A stretch of 64,000 bases of DNA from positions 767,333-831,332 of the forward strand of contig NZ_JAHYSS010000001.1 in NCBI RefSeq assembly GCF_019802255.1, read 5' to 3'. The translations under genes were made by a program, and so were the position numbers. The notes below the pieces were generated by a model that worked only from the letters and a program-made list of their open reading frames with translations, did no database searches and was not told the DNA's origin. Origin of the DNA: Pedobacter polysacchareus. GTDB taxonomy: Bacteria > Bacteroidota > Bacteroidia > Sphingobacteriales > Sphingobacteriaceae. Positions 1 through 7,736 of the stretch are shown piece by piece; within the stretch, counting starts at the first letter, position 1; every line of letters starts with the position of its first letter.

Positions 1-825
1 ACTTCTTACTATGAGAACAAACTGGTATTGCGTGCAGGTTTTATAAATCAGCAGGAATTTGTAGATGGATTGGTTACCGCAGTAGCCAATGTATCCAATA
101 CTCCGGGTGCTAAAGTACAGTCTGCAGCAGAATCTAGTTATGATGCCTGGATCAAAGGATACAGACCAAATGAAAACTCTAACAACACTGGCGTTTCTTA
201 TTACAGCAAAGGTGAAGTAGTAGGTCTGTTGATGGACATCGAAATTGCAAATGCAACAAAAGGAAAGAAAAGTCTGGATGATGTGATGAAAGCGATGTAC
301 CTGCAAGGGAAAAAACTAAACAGAGGATATACGGATGCCGAATTTAAGGCGATGGTTGAAAAAATCAGCGGAAAGGATTTTACTGATTTCTGGGCTAAAT
401 ATGTGACCGGTACACATCCATTGGAGTATGATAAATACTTAGGATATGCAGGTATCAAGATCAAAAATGAAAACGAAGGAAAACAAATCCCTTATATTGG
501 CGTAGCCGCAAAGAAAACTGAAGGAAGAATCTTTATTTCTGCGGTATCGAGAAATTCGGCTGCATGGGTAGATGGTCTGAATGTAAATGATGAGCTGATC
601 AGCATAAACGGTGTTCCGGTAACCGCAGTAGTGTTAGATCGTATGCCGGAGATTGCCAACAGCAAAGTAGGTGAGGTCATTACGGTGAAAATAGCAAGAG
701 ATGGTTTGGAAAGAGATTTCAAGGTAACGCTGAAAGCGAATCCGAACTTAAAACTGGTAGCGGAAATGGATCCGAATGCTACAGCAGCAGCAGTTGCAGT
801 ACGTAAAGGCTGGATGGGTATTTAA
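1..825 (+). CDS. M61 family metallopeptidase with PDZ domain, 3' part
   Basis: The reading frame is open from the first base, so only the C-terminal ~274 residues are present. The N-terminal half of the visible part (to about residue 140) is helical and matches the C-terminal region of M61 glycyl-aminopeptidase-like proteins (ending in FWAKYVTGTHPLEYDKYL). It is followed by a PDZ domain (IPYIGVAAKK, then AAWVDGLNVNDELISINGVP). The catalytic HExxH would lie upstream of the window. M61 enzymes are usually periplasmic aminopeptidases. The gene ends at a strong hairpin shared with the convergent downstream gene. Family assignment is by pattern recognition and is fairly safe; the substrate is unknown. 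Confidence 0.8.
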   Translation, partial: TSYYENKLVLRAGFINQQEFVDGLVTAVANVSNTPGAKVQSAAESSYDAWIKGYRPNENSNNTGVSYYSKGEVVGLLMDIEIANATKGKKSLDDVMKAMYLQGKKLNRGYTDAEFKAMVEKISGKDFTDFWAKYVTGTHPLEYDKYLGYAGIKIKNENEGKQIPYIGVAAKKTEGRIFISAVSRNSAAWVDGLNVNDELISINGVPVTAVVLDRMPEIANSKVGEVITVKIARDGLERDFKVTLKANPNLKLVAEMDPNATAAAVAVRKGWMGI

Positions 826-841
826 TCCGGGAAGGTCCCCT

Positions 842-893
842 AAAAGAAAAGGGTTGATCTGCATGAATTCATGCAGATCAACCCTTTTCTTTT
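842..893. terminator. Perfect 52-bp palindrome, bidirectional terminator
   Basis: Two 26-bp arms (842-867 and 868-893) are exact reverse complements with no spacer, centred on GAATTC. The outer ends are A-rich on the left and T-rich on the right, so either strand gives a hairpin followed by a U tract. It sits between two convergent genes. Confidence 0.85.
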
Positions 894-911
894 TATTCGT
901 TTTTTACGAAA

Positions 912-1391
912 CTAGAACGTGAAACGGATAGATAGTCCTACGCCAGAAGCGTCGAAATCTGTCTCAGGAACCAATCCGATTGCTGGTTTCCAGTCTAAAG
1001 AAAGGTTGATTGGCGCATCAGCAAATTTGTAATCCAAACCTAAAACACCGTCTAAACCTAAATAAAGATCGCTGCCATTGTGTGGTTTGTATTTAACAGA
1101 TCCTACTGTACCACCAATACCATAATACCAGTTTAAACCAGCAGCATTGCTGATTGGGTTGTAGATTTCATATAAACCAGTTACACGGAAATAGTTCGTG
1201 TGATCAGTAGATCTAAAGTTGGCAATTAAATCTATCATTTTGTTTCCACCCAATGTTGTTTTGAAAGTTACACCATTCGCGGCACCAAAGCGACCACCGA
1301 TAGCGTTCTTGTAACTTTGCGCGTTTGAAGTAGATTGGAATGCAAACGTAGCAATCACTGATAGACAAATAATAGTAAGTAATTTCTTCAT
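912..1391 (-). CDS. Small outer-membrane beta-barrel-like protein
   Basis: This 159-residue protein has a clear signal peptide (MKKLLTIICLSVIATFAFQS, then a TSNAQ-like cleavage site). The mature part has alternating, aromatic- and glycine-rich strands (GLNWYYGIGGTVGS, LGLDYKFADAPINLSLDWKP) and ends in a terminal phenylalanine (SIRFTF), as expected for an outer-membrane barrel recognised by BAM. It is short, so it may be an 8-stranded barrel. I recognise no specific family and it has no informative partner: it converges with the M61 peptidase gene and lies downstream of, but about 180 bp away from, the glycosyltransferase operon. Confidence 0.7.
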   Translation of the reverse strand: MKKLLTIICLSVIATFAFQSTSNAQSYKNAIGGRFGAANGVTFKTTLGGNKMIDLIANFRSTDHTNYFRVTGLYEIYNPISNAAGLNWYYGIGGTVGSVKYKPHNGSDLYLGLDGVLGLDYKFADAPINLSLDWKPAIGLVPETDFDASGVGLSIRFTF

Positions 1392-1570
1392 AATTGTGTT
1401 TTTATTTAAATTTTATAGCTGATTCGTGTCATAACAACTATTGTGCCGTGTTCCATTTTGTTTGCTATTTTTGTAACATTTTAATAGTAATTTGATGCTT
1501 TTTCCAAATTTAGACTGGATTTGAATTGGATTTGAGCTTCACCTCAGCCCGCTCTTCACCAGGTTCAGCG

Positions 1571-2467
1571 CTAAATGCTTGTTTTTATAGCAGCTGCATT
1601 TTCTTTACTCAGGCTCTTGGTATGAAAAACAAAATAGGCTCCGGGCAGTGACGATAATGCTGAAATGCTGTAAAATAACAAGCTGATTGTGATCGCTACC
1701 TGCGGATCAAGTACAAAATACTTAGCGCCATACATGAATACCAGTTCTCTTGCGCCCAGACCACCAATAGTAAGTGGAAATAAAGCCAATAAAGAGGAAG
1801 CCATAAACAGCAATATATAAGGTAAGAAAGGTCCTTCAACCCGCAAAGTATACCATATAAATAAGGCACAGAGCAGCTGACAGGTTTGTCCGCCTAATGC
1901 TTTAAGGTGGATCATTAAAAACGAAGGGACATATTGCTTAAACCATAATTTCAATATCAGGTAATAGCCGGCAGTACCCAGAATGATCAGGATCCATGCC
2001 CAATAGGTGGGTATGGGTAATCCGCTTGTTCTGGATAGCAGCAGCAACAGCAATACGGTGAGTGCCCAAAGGCCGCTCAGTTTGTCCATAAACACAGCAG
2101 TCACTAATTTACGCGTCTCGATGCCATATTCTTTACGCAGCAAAAAGATCTTATAGCCGTCGCCGCCAATTCCGCCAGGAAGAAACATATTGTAAAACAT
2201 GCCCAGGAGGTACAATTTATAGTTCAGCCATTCTGAAAGTTTCAATCCGATACATTCAAAAAAACTTCTGACCCTGGAAGAGGCGAACAATTGAGAACAG
2301 ATAAAGGCAATAAAAGCGCCAGCTAATGGCACTGGATCTGCTTGTGCAACGGTTGCACGGGTCTTTTCCAGGTCTACATTAGAGAATACCCAGAATAAAG
2401 CGCCAGCTGTAAGCAGCAACTTGATCAGGGTTTTAAAAATGGAAAAGAGGGTTTTGGACTTTATCAT
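1571..2467 (-). CDS. YbhN/LPG-synthase-type integral membrane protein (flippase-like)
   Basis: The 298-residue polytopic membrane protein carries the hallmarks of the UPF0104/lysylphosphatidylglycerol synthase transmembrane family: an N-terminal hydrophobic segment followed by VFSNVDLEKT, NMFLPGGIGGDGYKIFLLRK near residue 95 and a C-terminal PLTIGGLGARELVFMYGAKY motif. It has no soluble aminoacyl-transferase domain, so it is the membrane module alone. It is the last gene of a four-gene operon, 5 bp after the deacetylase gene. In such clusters this family is often proposed to move or modify a lipid-linked intermediate. Transport is inference; the family assignment is strong. Confidence 0.85.
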   Translation of the reverse strand: MIKSKTLFSIFKTLIKLLLTAGALFWVFSNVDLEKTRATVAQADPVPLAGAFIAFICSQLFASSRVRSFFECIGLKLSEWLNYKLYLLGMFYNMFLPGGIGGDGYKIFLLRKEYGIETRKLVTAVFMDKLSGLWALTVLLLLLLSRTSGLPIPTYWAWILIILGTAGYYLILKLWFKQYVPSFLMIHLKALGGQTCQLLCALFIWYTLRVEGPFLPYILLFMASSLLALFPLTIGGLGARELVFMYGAKYFVLDPQVAITISLLFYSISALSSLPGAYFVFHTKSLSKENAAAIKTSI

Positions 2468-2472
2468 GTCGC

Positions 2473-3258
2473 TTATATTGGTTTGGATACCCGCTTCACA
2501 AAAGAAGCAATCGTCACAAACGCTGCGTTTTTTTGTTTTAATTTATGGATAAACTGATCCATTCTTTTGATCATTTTCTCACCGGTATTCTTGCGTACAT
2601 ACCCTGGAAAGCCAAAGCGCTCCGGATCATCCAGATCAGTGAATTCCCATGGATGAAAATAAACATTCAGGTAACCATCCGCTTTTATAGTCCAGCGGGC
2701 CATAGCTGTATATAGCCACAATGGAAGGTTATGGAAAGACAGCCAGAACAATGGGAACCTGATCAGCGGTGTAACTGAAGCCGGGATTTGCAAGACCTTG
2801 CCTGTTTTGAAATGAGTTCTTGGCAAATGCAGGTTATTGTACCGGCCCGGCAGCCAGGTCGGGTTAATGGAGCTGTTGTATTCATAACCTGCATTTTGTA
2901 TGTCCATATCATCGGTAGGCTGCATTCTCGCCATGCGGTATCCGGTAACGGGCGCCTGAATAATTTTTTCCAGCTCCAGTCTGGAAGAAAGCAAATGCGC
3001 TACCTTGAAATCAGAATGGTAATACCCATGAGAAGCCAGTTCATGGCCCTGATCCAATATCCGACGAATTGTTGCAGGCGCATTTTGTGCAAAAATGACG
3101 GTGCTAAAAAATGTTGCTTTTACCTGATGGCGTTCCAATATATCCAGTATGGCTTCCGTACCTGCAATAGAGATGTCCATTTGATCTTTAAAAGAGATCT
3201 CTTTATGGTATTCGAAGGGCATATCAAACTCTTCGATATCGAAACTTAGTAGTATCAC
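2473..3258 (-). CDS. Polysaccharide deacetylase family protein
   Basis: This 261-residue NodB-fold protein has metal-binding motif 1 at SFDIEEFD (Asp7 and Asp12) and motif 2 at HELASHGYYHSDF (His77 and His81). FHPWEF later in the protein looks like the C-terminal histidine motif. There is no signal peptide, so it probably acts at the cytoplasmic face. Enzymes of this type remove N-acetyl groups from sugars. The preceding gene is a polyprenyl-phosphate glycosyltransferase, so an ArnD-like role on a lipid-linked amino sugar is plausible but inferred. It lies 12 bp after the GT2 gene in the same operon. Confidence 0.85.
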   Translation of the reverse strand: MILLSFDIEEFDMPFEYHKEISFKDQMDISIAGTEAILDILERHQVKATFFSTVIFAQNAPATIRRILDQGHELASHGYYHSDFKVAHLLSSRLELEKIIQAPVTGYRMARMQPTDDMDIQNAGYEYNSSINPTWLPGRYNNLHLPRTHFKTGKVLQIPASVTPLIRFPLFWLSFHNLPLWLYTAMARWTIKADGYLNVYFHPWEFTDLDDPERFGFPGYVRKNTGEKMIKRMDQFIHKLKQKNAAFVTIASFVKRVSKPI

Positions 3259-3270
3259 GTATGTTATTTT

Positions 3271-4209
3271 TTAGCTTTTTATATTTGTTGACCGAACGAT
3301 GTAATTCGGCCTTAATTTGACCTGCATAAACATCTTTCCTAGGTAAATTCCAATAATACCTAGTATGATCAGTTGTATGCCTCCAAAAAATGCAATGGTC
3401 ATAATGATGGATGCCCAGCCAGAAACTTCGTGTCCAAAGGTAAAGGCATACAGTACATAGGGCAAATATAAGACGGATATTCCAGAAAAGACAAATCCGA
3501 GGTAAACGACATTGTATAATGGCTTTATGGAGAAGGAAGTGACGCCCTGCAGCGCCAAGCCCACCATCTTTTTCAAAGTGTATTTAGAACTCCCTGAAAA
3601 TCTTTCTGCGGGGTCATAGTTGACTGCATATTGTTTGAAACCAATCCATTTCACCAAACCACGTAAAAATGGTTCATTTTCATGAAATTCTTTAAATACA
3701 TCCACTACTTTTCGATCCAGCAATCTGAAATCTGAGGCTCCCTGATCCAATTCCACAGAGGCCATCCGGTTCAGTATATGATAGAACAATTTTGAAGTGA
3801 ACCGCTTTTTAAAAGGCAGTCTTTTATCTTCATTTCTGATGGTATAAACCACTTCATATCCTTCTTCCCATCTTTGGATCAGCTCTGGAATCAATTCTGG
3901 CGGATGCTGCATATCGCCATCCATACAGATCACAGCTGCACCGCGTGCATAGTCCATCCCGGCTTTAACCGCCTGCTGATGGCCGAAATTCCGGGAAAAT
4001 TCAATGTGAAAAATATGGTCACTGTGTTTAGCCATCATTTCCAATACGGCCATGGTGCTGTCTGTGCAGCCATCTGCCACAAAAATGATTTCAAATGTAT
4101 AGTTCGGCAAGCCAGCGAAGACCTCCCGGATACTGGCCGCAATTACAGGGATATTGTCTGCTTCATTGTAAGCAGGAATCACCACAGAGATTAACTTTTG
4201 ATTAGTCAT
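3271..4209 (-). CDS. GT2 polyprenyl-phosphate glycosyltransferase (DPM1/ArnC/GtrB type)
   Basis: The N-terminal GT-A domain (about residues 1-225) has the GT2 start (VVIPAYNEADNI), an Asp at VADGCTD and the catalytic DxD in CMDGDMQHPPEL (Asp97, Asp99). Two transmembrane segments follow (about 232-256 and 266-292), the arrangement of ArnC and GtrB. These enzymes transfer a sugar from a nucleotide to undecaprenyl or another polyprenyl phosphate on the inner face of the membrane. The start overlaps the end of the upstream GT87-like gene by 8 bp, so the two are likely translationally coupled. The sugar is unknown. Confidence 0.9.
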   Translation of the reverse strand: MTNQKLISVVIPAYNEADNIPVIAASIREVFAGLPNYTFEIIFVADGCTDSTMAVLEMMAKHSDHIFHIEFSRNFGHQQAVKAGMDYARGAAVICMDGDMQHPPELIPELIQRWEEGYEVVYTIRNEDKRLPFKKRFTSKLFYHILNRMASVELDQGASDFRLLDRKVVDVFKEFHENEPFLRGLVKWIGFKQYAVNYDPAERFSGSSKYTLKKMVGLALQGVTSFSIKPLYNVVYLGFVFSGISVLYLPYVLYAFTFGHEVSGWASIIMTIAFFGGIQLIILGIIGIYLGKMFMQVKLRPNYIVRSTNIKS

Positions 4210-5398
4210 GAGTCGGAATGGATTTTCTAAAATCTACTGTCAACATCTGATATACAATGGTCAACCAAACCAATATACAAGGTAATGCTTTTAAAGAATA
4301 AGGCATAATATAGGTTCTTCTGATGTATCTTGGAAACAAATCGGAAGGGGAGAAACTGGTCAGTAACATGGCAAAAACAAATAGGGCAATGACCCACCAT
4401 TTTTTTGGATCCGGCTGAATGATGAACCAGATGGCTACCCCTAGCATCGCAATAATATAGGTTGGCGATTCGGAACCACTACTGAAGATCACGGTAAATA
4501 TCAAAACCGAGCTCAGCATCATCAGTTGAAAATTAGTGCTTTTATATTGATTCACACGAAGGTAAGGCAAGGCAAATAAGGCCAATCCTCCCAGCAAAAA
4601 TGGCGCATTTGGAATGGTCGCATCCCCGGATATGCGCCTCACCATTCCCATGACGGAAATGTCCTGCATAGAAACCAGGGAAGCATTCAGGGAGTTTTTA
4701 TACACTAAGGATTCCTTCCAGTCAATATGAGAGGACCAGACAAAACTCAGGTCTGAAAGCACTGCAGGTAAAAATGTCAGTACCGGCAATAAAATCAGTC
4801 CGCCGATGACAAACTTGGTTTTATTCTTCGCGAAGAAGAAGAAAGCCAGTCCAACGATGCCATATAATTTTACTAAAAACCCGATGATGATCATCGCTGC
4901 AGCTTTGACTTCCTGCTGTTTATAGATAAAAGAAAAAGCGAGTAAGATCAGTCCGGTCAGGGCCACATTAAACTGAAAACTCAATAAGGCGGTGAGTGCC
5001 TCATGTAAACAGATGATGGCTACCCAGGACTGCTGTTTTTGCTTAATCGGCAGGTTATAAATCCCCCAATACAAGACCAGTGCATTACAGACGTTCCATA
5101 AAACGGTTCCAAAAGCATCCGGTAAAAGTGCAAACGGGGCGATCAGCAAGGCAAAGAATGGGCCGTAGTGATTGCTGTCCAGATACAGAACCGGGTTTTC
5201 TGTATATAAATTCAGGTGGTCTATACTATGCCAAAAGACATGCTTGAAAATTTTGTAATTGTTATACGTGCCGTGTAAATATTGTTTCGTGGCTGAAACG
5301 ACCGCAGCAATCAGGTATAAGCCTAGTATTACTTTTTTATCCAGGATAAATGCAAGAAAGCGGTTCGGTGCTTTGCTTGGAATAGACATTGAGGACAT
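4202..5398 (-). CDS. GT87/DUF2029-like membrane glycosyltransferase (GT-C fold)
   Basis: A 398-residue polytopic protein, first gene of the minus-strand operon. After about 60 residues it has the segment LDSNHYGPFFALLIAPFALL, followed by a tryptophan-containing helix (GTVLWNVCNALVLYWG), typical of the GT87 (alpha-mannosyltransferase-like, DUF2029) family. These enzymes use polyprenyl-phosphate sugars as donors and act on the periplasmic face. The adjacent GT2 enzyme would make such a donor, so donor synthesis and use are encoded together. Two ATG codons occur at the start (MSSMSIP); the first is used here, but the second, 9 bp in, is equally possible. The acceptor is unknown. Confidence 0.75.
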   Translation of the reverse strand: MSSMSIPSKAPNRFLAFILDKKVILGLYLIAAVVSATKQYLHGTYNNYKIFKHVFWHSIDHLNLYTENPVLYLDSNHYGPFFALLIAPFALLPDAFGTVLWNVCNALVLYWGIYNLPIKQKQQSWVAIICLHEALTALLSFQFNVALTGLILLAFSFIYKQQEVKAAAMIIIGFLVKLYGIVGLAFFFFAKNKTKFVIGGLILLPVLTFLPAVLSDLSFVWSSHIDWKESLVYKNSLNASLVSMQDISVMGMVRRISGDATIPNAPFLLGGLALFALPYLRVNQYKSTNFQLMMLSSVLIFTVIFSSGSESPTYIIAMLGVAIWFIIQPDPKKWWVIALFVFAMLLTSFSPSDLFPRYIRRTYIMPYSLKALPCILVWLTIVYQMLTVDFRKSIPTHD

Positions 5399-5587
5399 AG
5401 ATGCAGATGTGTGTGTTTTTTCCTGTTTTAATCAGTCGAGCTTGTTATTGATCAATACGATTAGGGATGTCGCTGGATCTCTTTGCTTACAGGCGTTTTT
5501 CTTATTTTATTTAATTTGGTTAATATTTTTTTATAGCGCTCGCTACCTGCGGTCTATGGTTTTTATGGAATAGAACGCTTTAATAAG

Positions 5588-5595
5588 CAAAGATA
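5588..5595 (-). promoter_or_regulatory. Candidate -7 element for the glycosyltransferase operon
   Basis: On the minus strand this reads TATCTTTG, matching the Bacteroidota -7 consensus TAnnTTTG. No TTG is seen at the expected -33 position, and the leader would be about 185 bases, so support is partial. Confidence 0.3.
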
Positions 5596-5919
5596 AATTT
5601 TCGGCATATATAATAGATGGTCTGATTGAAAATATGTTACATTAATTAGGGTTAAGTTTTGTGGGAGTAGCTAAAAATCAATTTAACTGAGGCTCAATGA
5701 TTCTAACACCGCATTTAAATGGGGTTTAAAGCAATTTCAATTGATCAGTTTAAAATAAAAGCTGCGATTGCTCATTTTTACTTTGCTTTCAGATCGCTGA
5801 AAACTCAGGTTATTTTGGGAGATGACTGGATTGTAGTGCACAAAATCTTCTCCTGATTATTCTTGGCCAAAGAAAACATACCATTATAATAATTGGTTTT
5901 AATAGCACTAATAATTTGT

Positions 5920-5927
5920 TAGATTTG
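5920..5927 (+). promoter_or_regulatory. Candidate -7 element for the acyl-CoA synthetase gene
   Basis: TAGATTTG matches TAnnTTTG and lies 36 bp before the start codon. A TTG at 5893-5895 is 24 bp upstream, just beyond the usual spacing for the -33 element. Confidence 0.4.
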
Positions 5928-5963
5928 AGAAAGACCAGGTAATAATTATAAAAATAACCGTAT

Positions 5964-7736
5964 ATGGCTGTAAATATCACACGCGTATTTGATTTACTTC
6001 AATACAATTTAGAGAATTTTCCCAAAGAGGAGTTTATAAGTGGTAAGGTTAAAGGGGAGTGGAAAAAATATAGTACCCAGCATTTTTGTGAAACCGTGGA
6101 TACATTGAGCAGAGGTTTGCTGGAGATTGGCGTCAAAAAAGGGTCAAAGGTGGCCGTGATGTCTGCCAATCGTCCCGAATGGAACATTACTGATTTCGCG
6201 ATTATACAGTTGGGTGCCTACCAGGTCCCTTTATACCCGACATTAGCGGAGCATGATATTAAATTTATTCTCGAAAATGCAGCCGTAAGTGTTGTTTTTG
6301 TAGCGGATGAGCAGATCTATCAAAAAGTAAAAATAGCTGCTGCAGAACTGAAATCTGAGTTGAAGGTATATAGCTTCGATCCGGTAAAAGGAATCCCTTC
6401 CTGGGAGGAATTGCTGGAGGCAGGAAAGGCTCAGGCCGGACTGGATCTGGAAGTGTACCGTGCGGAGGTGAAAGCCGATGATATTTTAACCCTCATCTAT
6501 ACCTCTGGTACGACGGGTACGCCAAAAGGGGTAATGCTGACCCATGACAACCTGGTGAAAAATTTTGAAAAGTCTTCGGTGCTGGTTCCTCCGGGACTTC
6601 ACAAGGCTTTGAGTTTTTTACCATTGTCGCATATTTTTGAACGCATGATTGTGTACCTCCATATGTATAAAGGCGCGTCAGTATATTATGCGGAAAGTAT
6701 GGAAACCATTGTGGCCGACATACAGTTTGTGAAGCCCAATGCCTTCTCTACCGTTCCACGTTTGCTGGAAAAGGTATACGATAAAATCATGGAGAAAGGA
6801 AAGGAATTAACAGGCATTAAAAGAGGCATATTTTTCTGGGCGCTTTCCGTTGCGGAAAAATTCGAATTCGACAACGGTCCTTTTTATAAGTTCAAACTCG
6901 GCATTGCCAGAAAGCTGGTCTTTAAGAAATGGCAGGAAGCCCTGGGCGGCGAAATTGTGGTAATTGTTTCTGGAGGAGCCGCTTTAAACGCGCGTTTATG
7001 CAGGATCTTCTGGGCGGCAGGAATGCCGGTGATGGAAGGATACGGCTTAACAGAAACTTCGCCGGTGATCACCGTAAATTATATCGGAGCCACCAGGTTT
7101 GGAACTGTAGGTCCGCCGATTGATGGTGTAGAAGTGAAGATTGCAGAAGATGGGGAAGTACTGGCCCGCGGACATAACATCATGAAGGGCTATTATAACC
7201 ATCCAGAACTGACCGCTGAGTCTATCGACAAAGAGGGCTGGTTCCATACCGGAGATATTGGCGAATTGATCGAAGGCCGGTTCCTGAAAATTACCGATCG
7301 TAAAAAAGAGATCTTTAAAACAGCAGGCGGCAAATATGTTGCTCCCCAGATGCTGGAAAATAAATTGAAGGAATCCCCATTGGTGGAACAGGTAATGGTG
7401 CTTGGTGAAAACCGAAAGTTTCCATCGGCCTTAATTATTCCTACTTTTGCAGCGCTGAAAGCCTGGTGTGCTAAAAAGGGAATTGCTTATACCACCAATG
7501 AACTGATGATCAAAGATCCGCAGGTCTTGAAAAAGTATGATGAAATTGTTGCTTTTAGCGGCAAGGAGTTTGGCAAATGGGAACAGGTGAAACGCATTGC
7601 GTTGCTCTCCAAAGAGTGGAGCATCGAAGGCGGGGAGCTGACCCCTAAACTGAGCTTAAAAAGAAAGGTCATTCTGGAGAAAAACGGAGCGATCATAGAA
7701 AAAATTTATACAGATGCAGCGGATTATAAGGGCTAG
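5964..7736 (+). CDS. fadD: Long-chain acyl-CoA synthetase (AMP-forming)
   Basis: This 590-residue ANL-superfamily enzyme activates fatty acids to acyl-CoA through an acyl-AMP intermediate. It has the P-loop-like A3 motif (IYTSGTTGTPKGVMLTH, around residues 178-194), the EGYGLTETSPVI motif, the A7-type GWFHTGDIG motif and the hinge and catalytic lysine region (ITDRKKEIFKTAGGKYVAP). Length and motif set match the eukaryote-like long-chain group common in Bacteroidota. It would feed the beta-oxidation operon at 12-18 kb. The symbol is functional; other long-chain ligase paralogues are possible elsewhere in the genome. The downstream gamma-glutamyltransferase gene begins inside its last 23 bases. 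Confidence 0.9.
   Translation: MAVNITRVFDLLQYNLENFPKEEFISGKVKGEWKKYSTQHFCETVDTLSRGLLEIGVKKGSKVAVMSANRPEWNITDFAIIQLGAYQVPLYPTLAEHDIKFILENAAVSVVFVADEQIYQKVKIAAAELKSELKVYSFDPVKGIPSWEELLEAGKAQAGLDLEVYRAEVKADDILTLIYTSGTTGTPKGVMLTHDNLVKNFEKSSVLVPPGLHKALSFLPLSHIFERMIVYLHMYKGASVYYAESMETIVADIQFVKPNAFSTVPRLLEKVYDKIMEKGKELTGIKRGIFFWALSVAEKFEFDNGPFYKFKLGIARKLVFKKWQEALGGEIVVIVSGGAALNARLCRIFWAAGMPVMEGYGLTETSPVITVNYIGATRFGTVGPPIDGVEVKIAEDGEVLARGHNIMKGYYNHPELTAESIDKEGWFHTGDIGELIEGRFLKITDRKKEIFKTAGGKYVAPQMLENKLKESPLVEQVMVLGENRKFPSALIIPTFAALKAWCAKKGIAYTTNELMIKDPQVLKKYDEIVAFSGKEFGKWEQVKRIALLSKEWSIEGGELTPKLSLKRKVILEKNGAIIEKIYTDAADYKG

Larger units (their letters stand above)
5399..5963. other. Long intergenic region between divergent genes
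   Basis: About 565 bases separate the divergent glycosyltransferase operon and the acyl-CoA synthetase gene. Reading both strands I see no convincing coding sequence, tRNA or strong terminator. It holds candidate -7 elements for each direction (listed separately) and otherwise AT-rich sequence. Confidence 0.5.

Noticed and set aside
1504..1512. TAAATTTG on the minus strand as a promoter for the small outer-membrane protein
   Set aside because: It lies over 110 bp from the start and has no -33 TTG at a valid spacing, so I could not support it.
5399..5963. Possible hidden gene or remnant in the long divergent spacer
   Set aside because: Short frames on both strands give no recognisable motif or continuous family-like sequence, unlike the remnants at 24801 and 57177.
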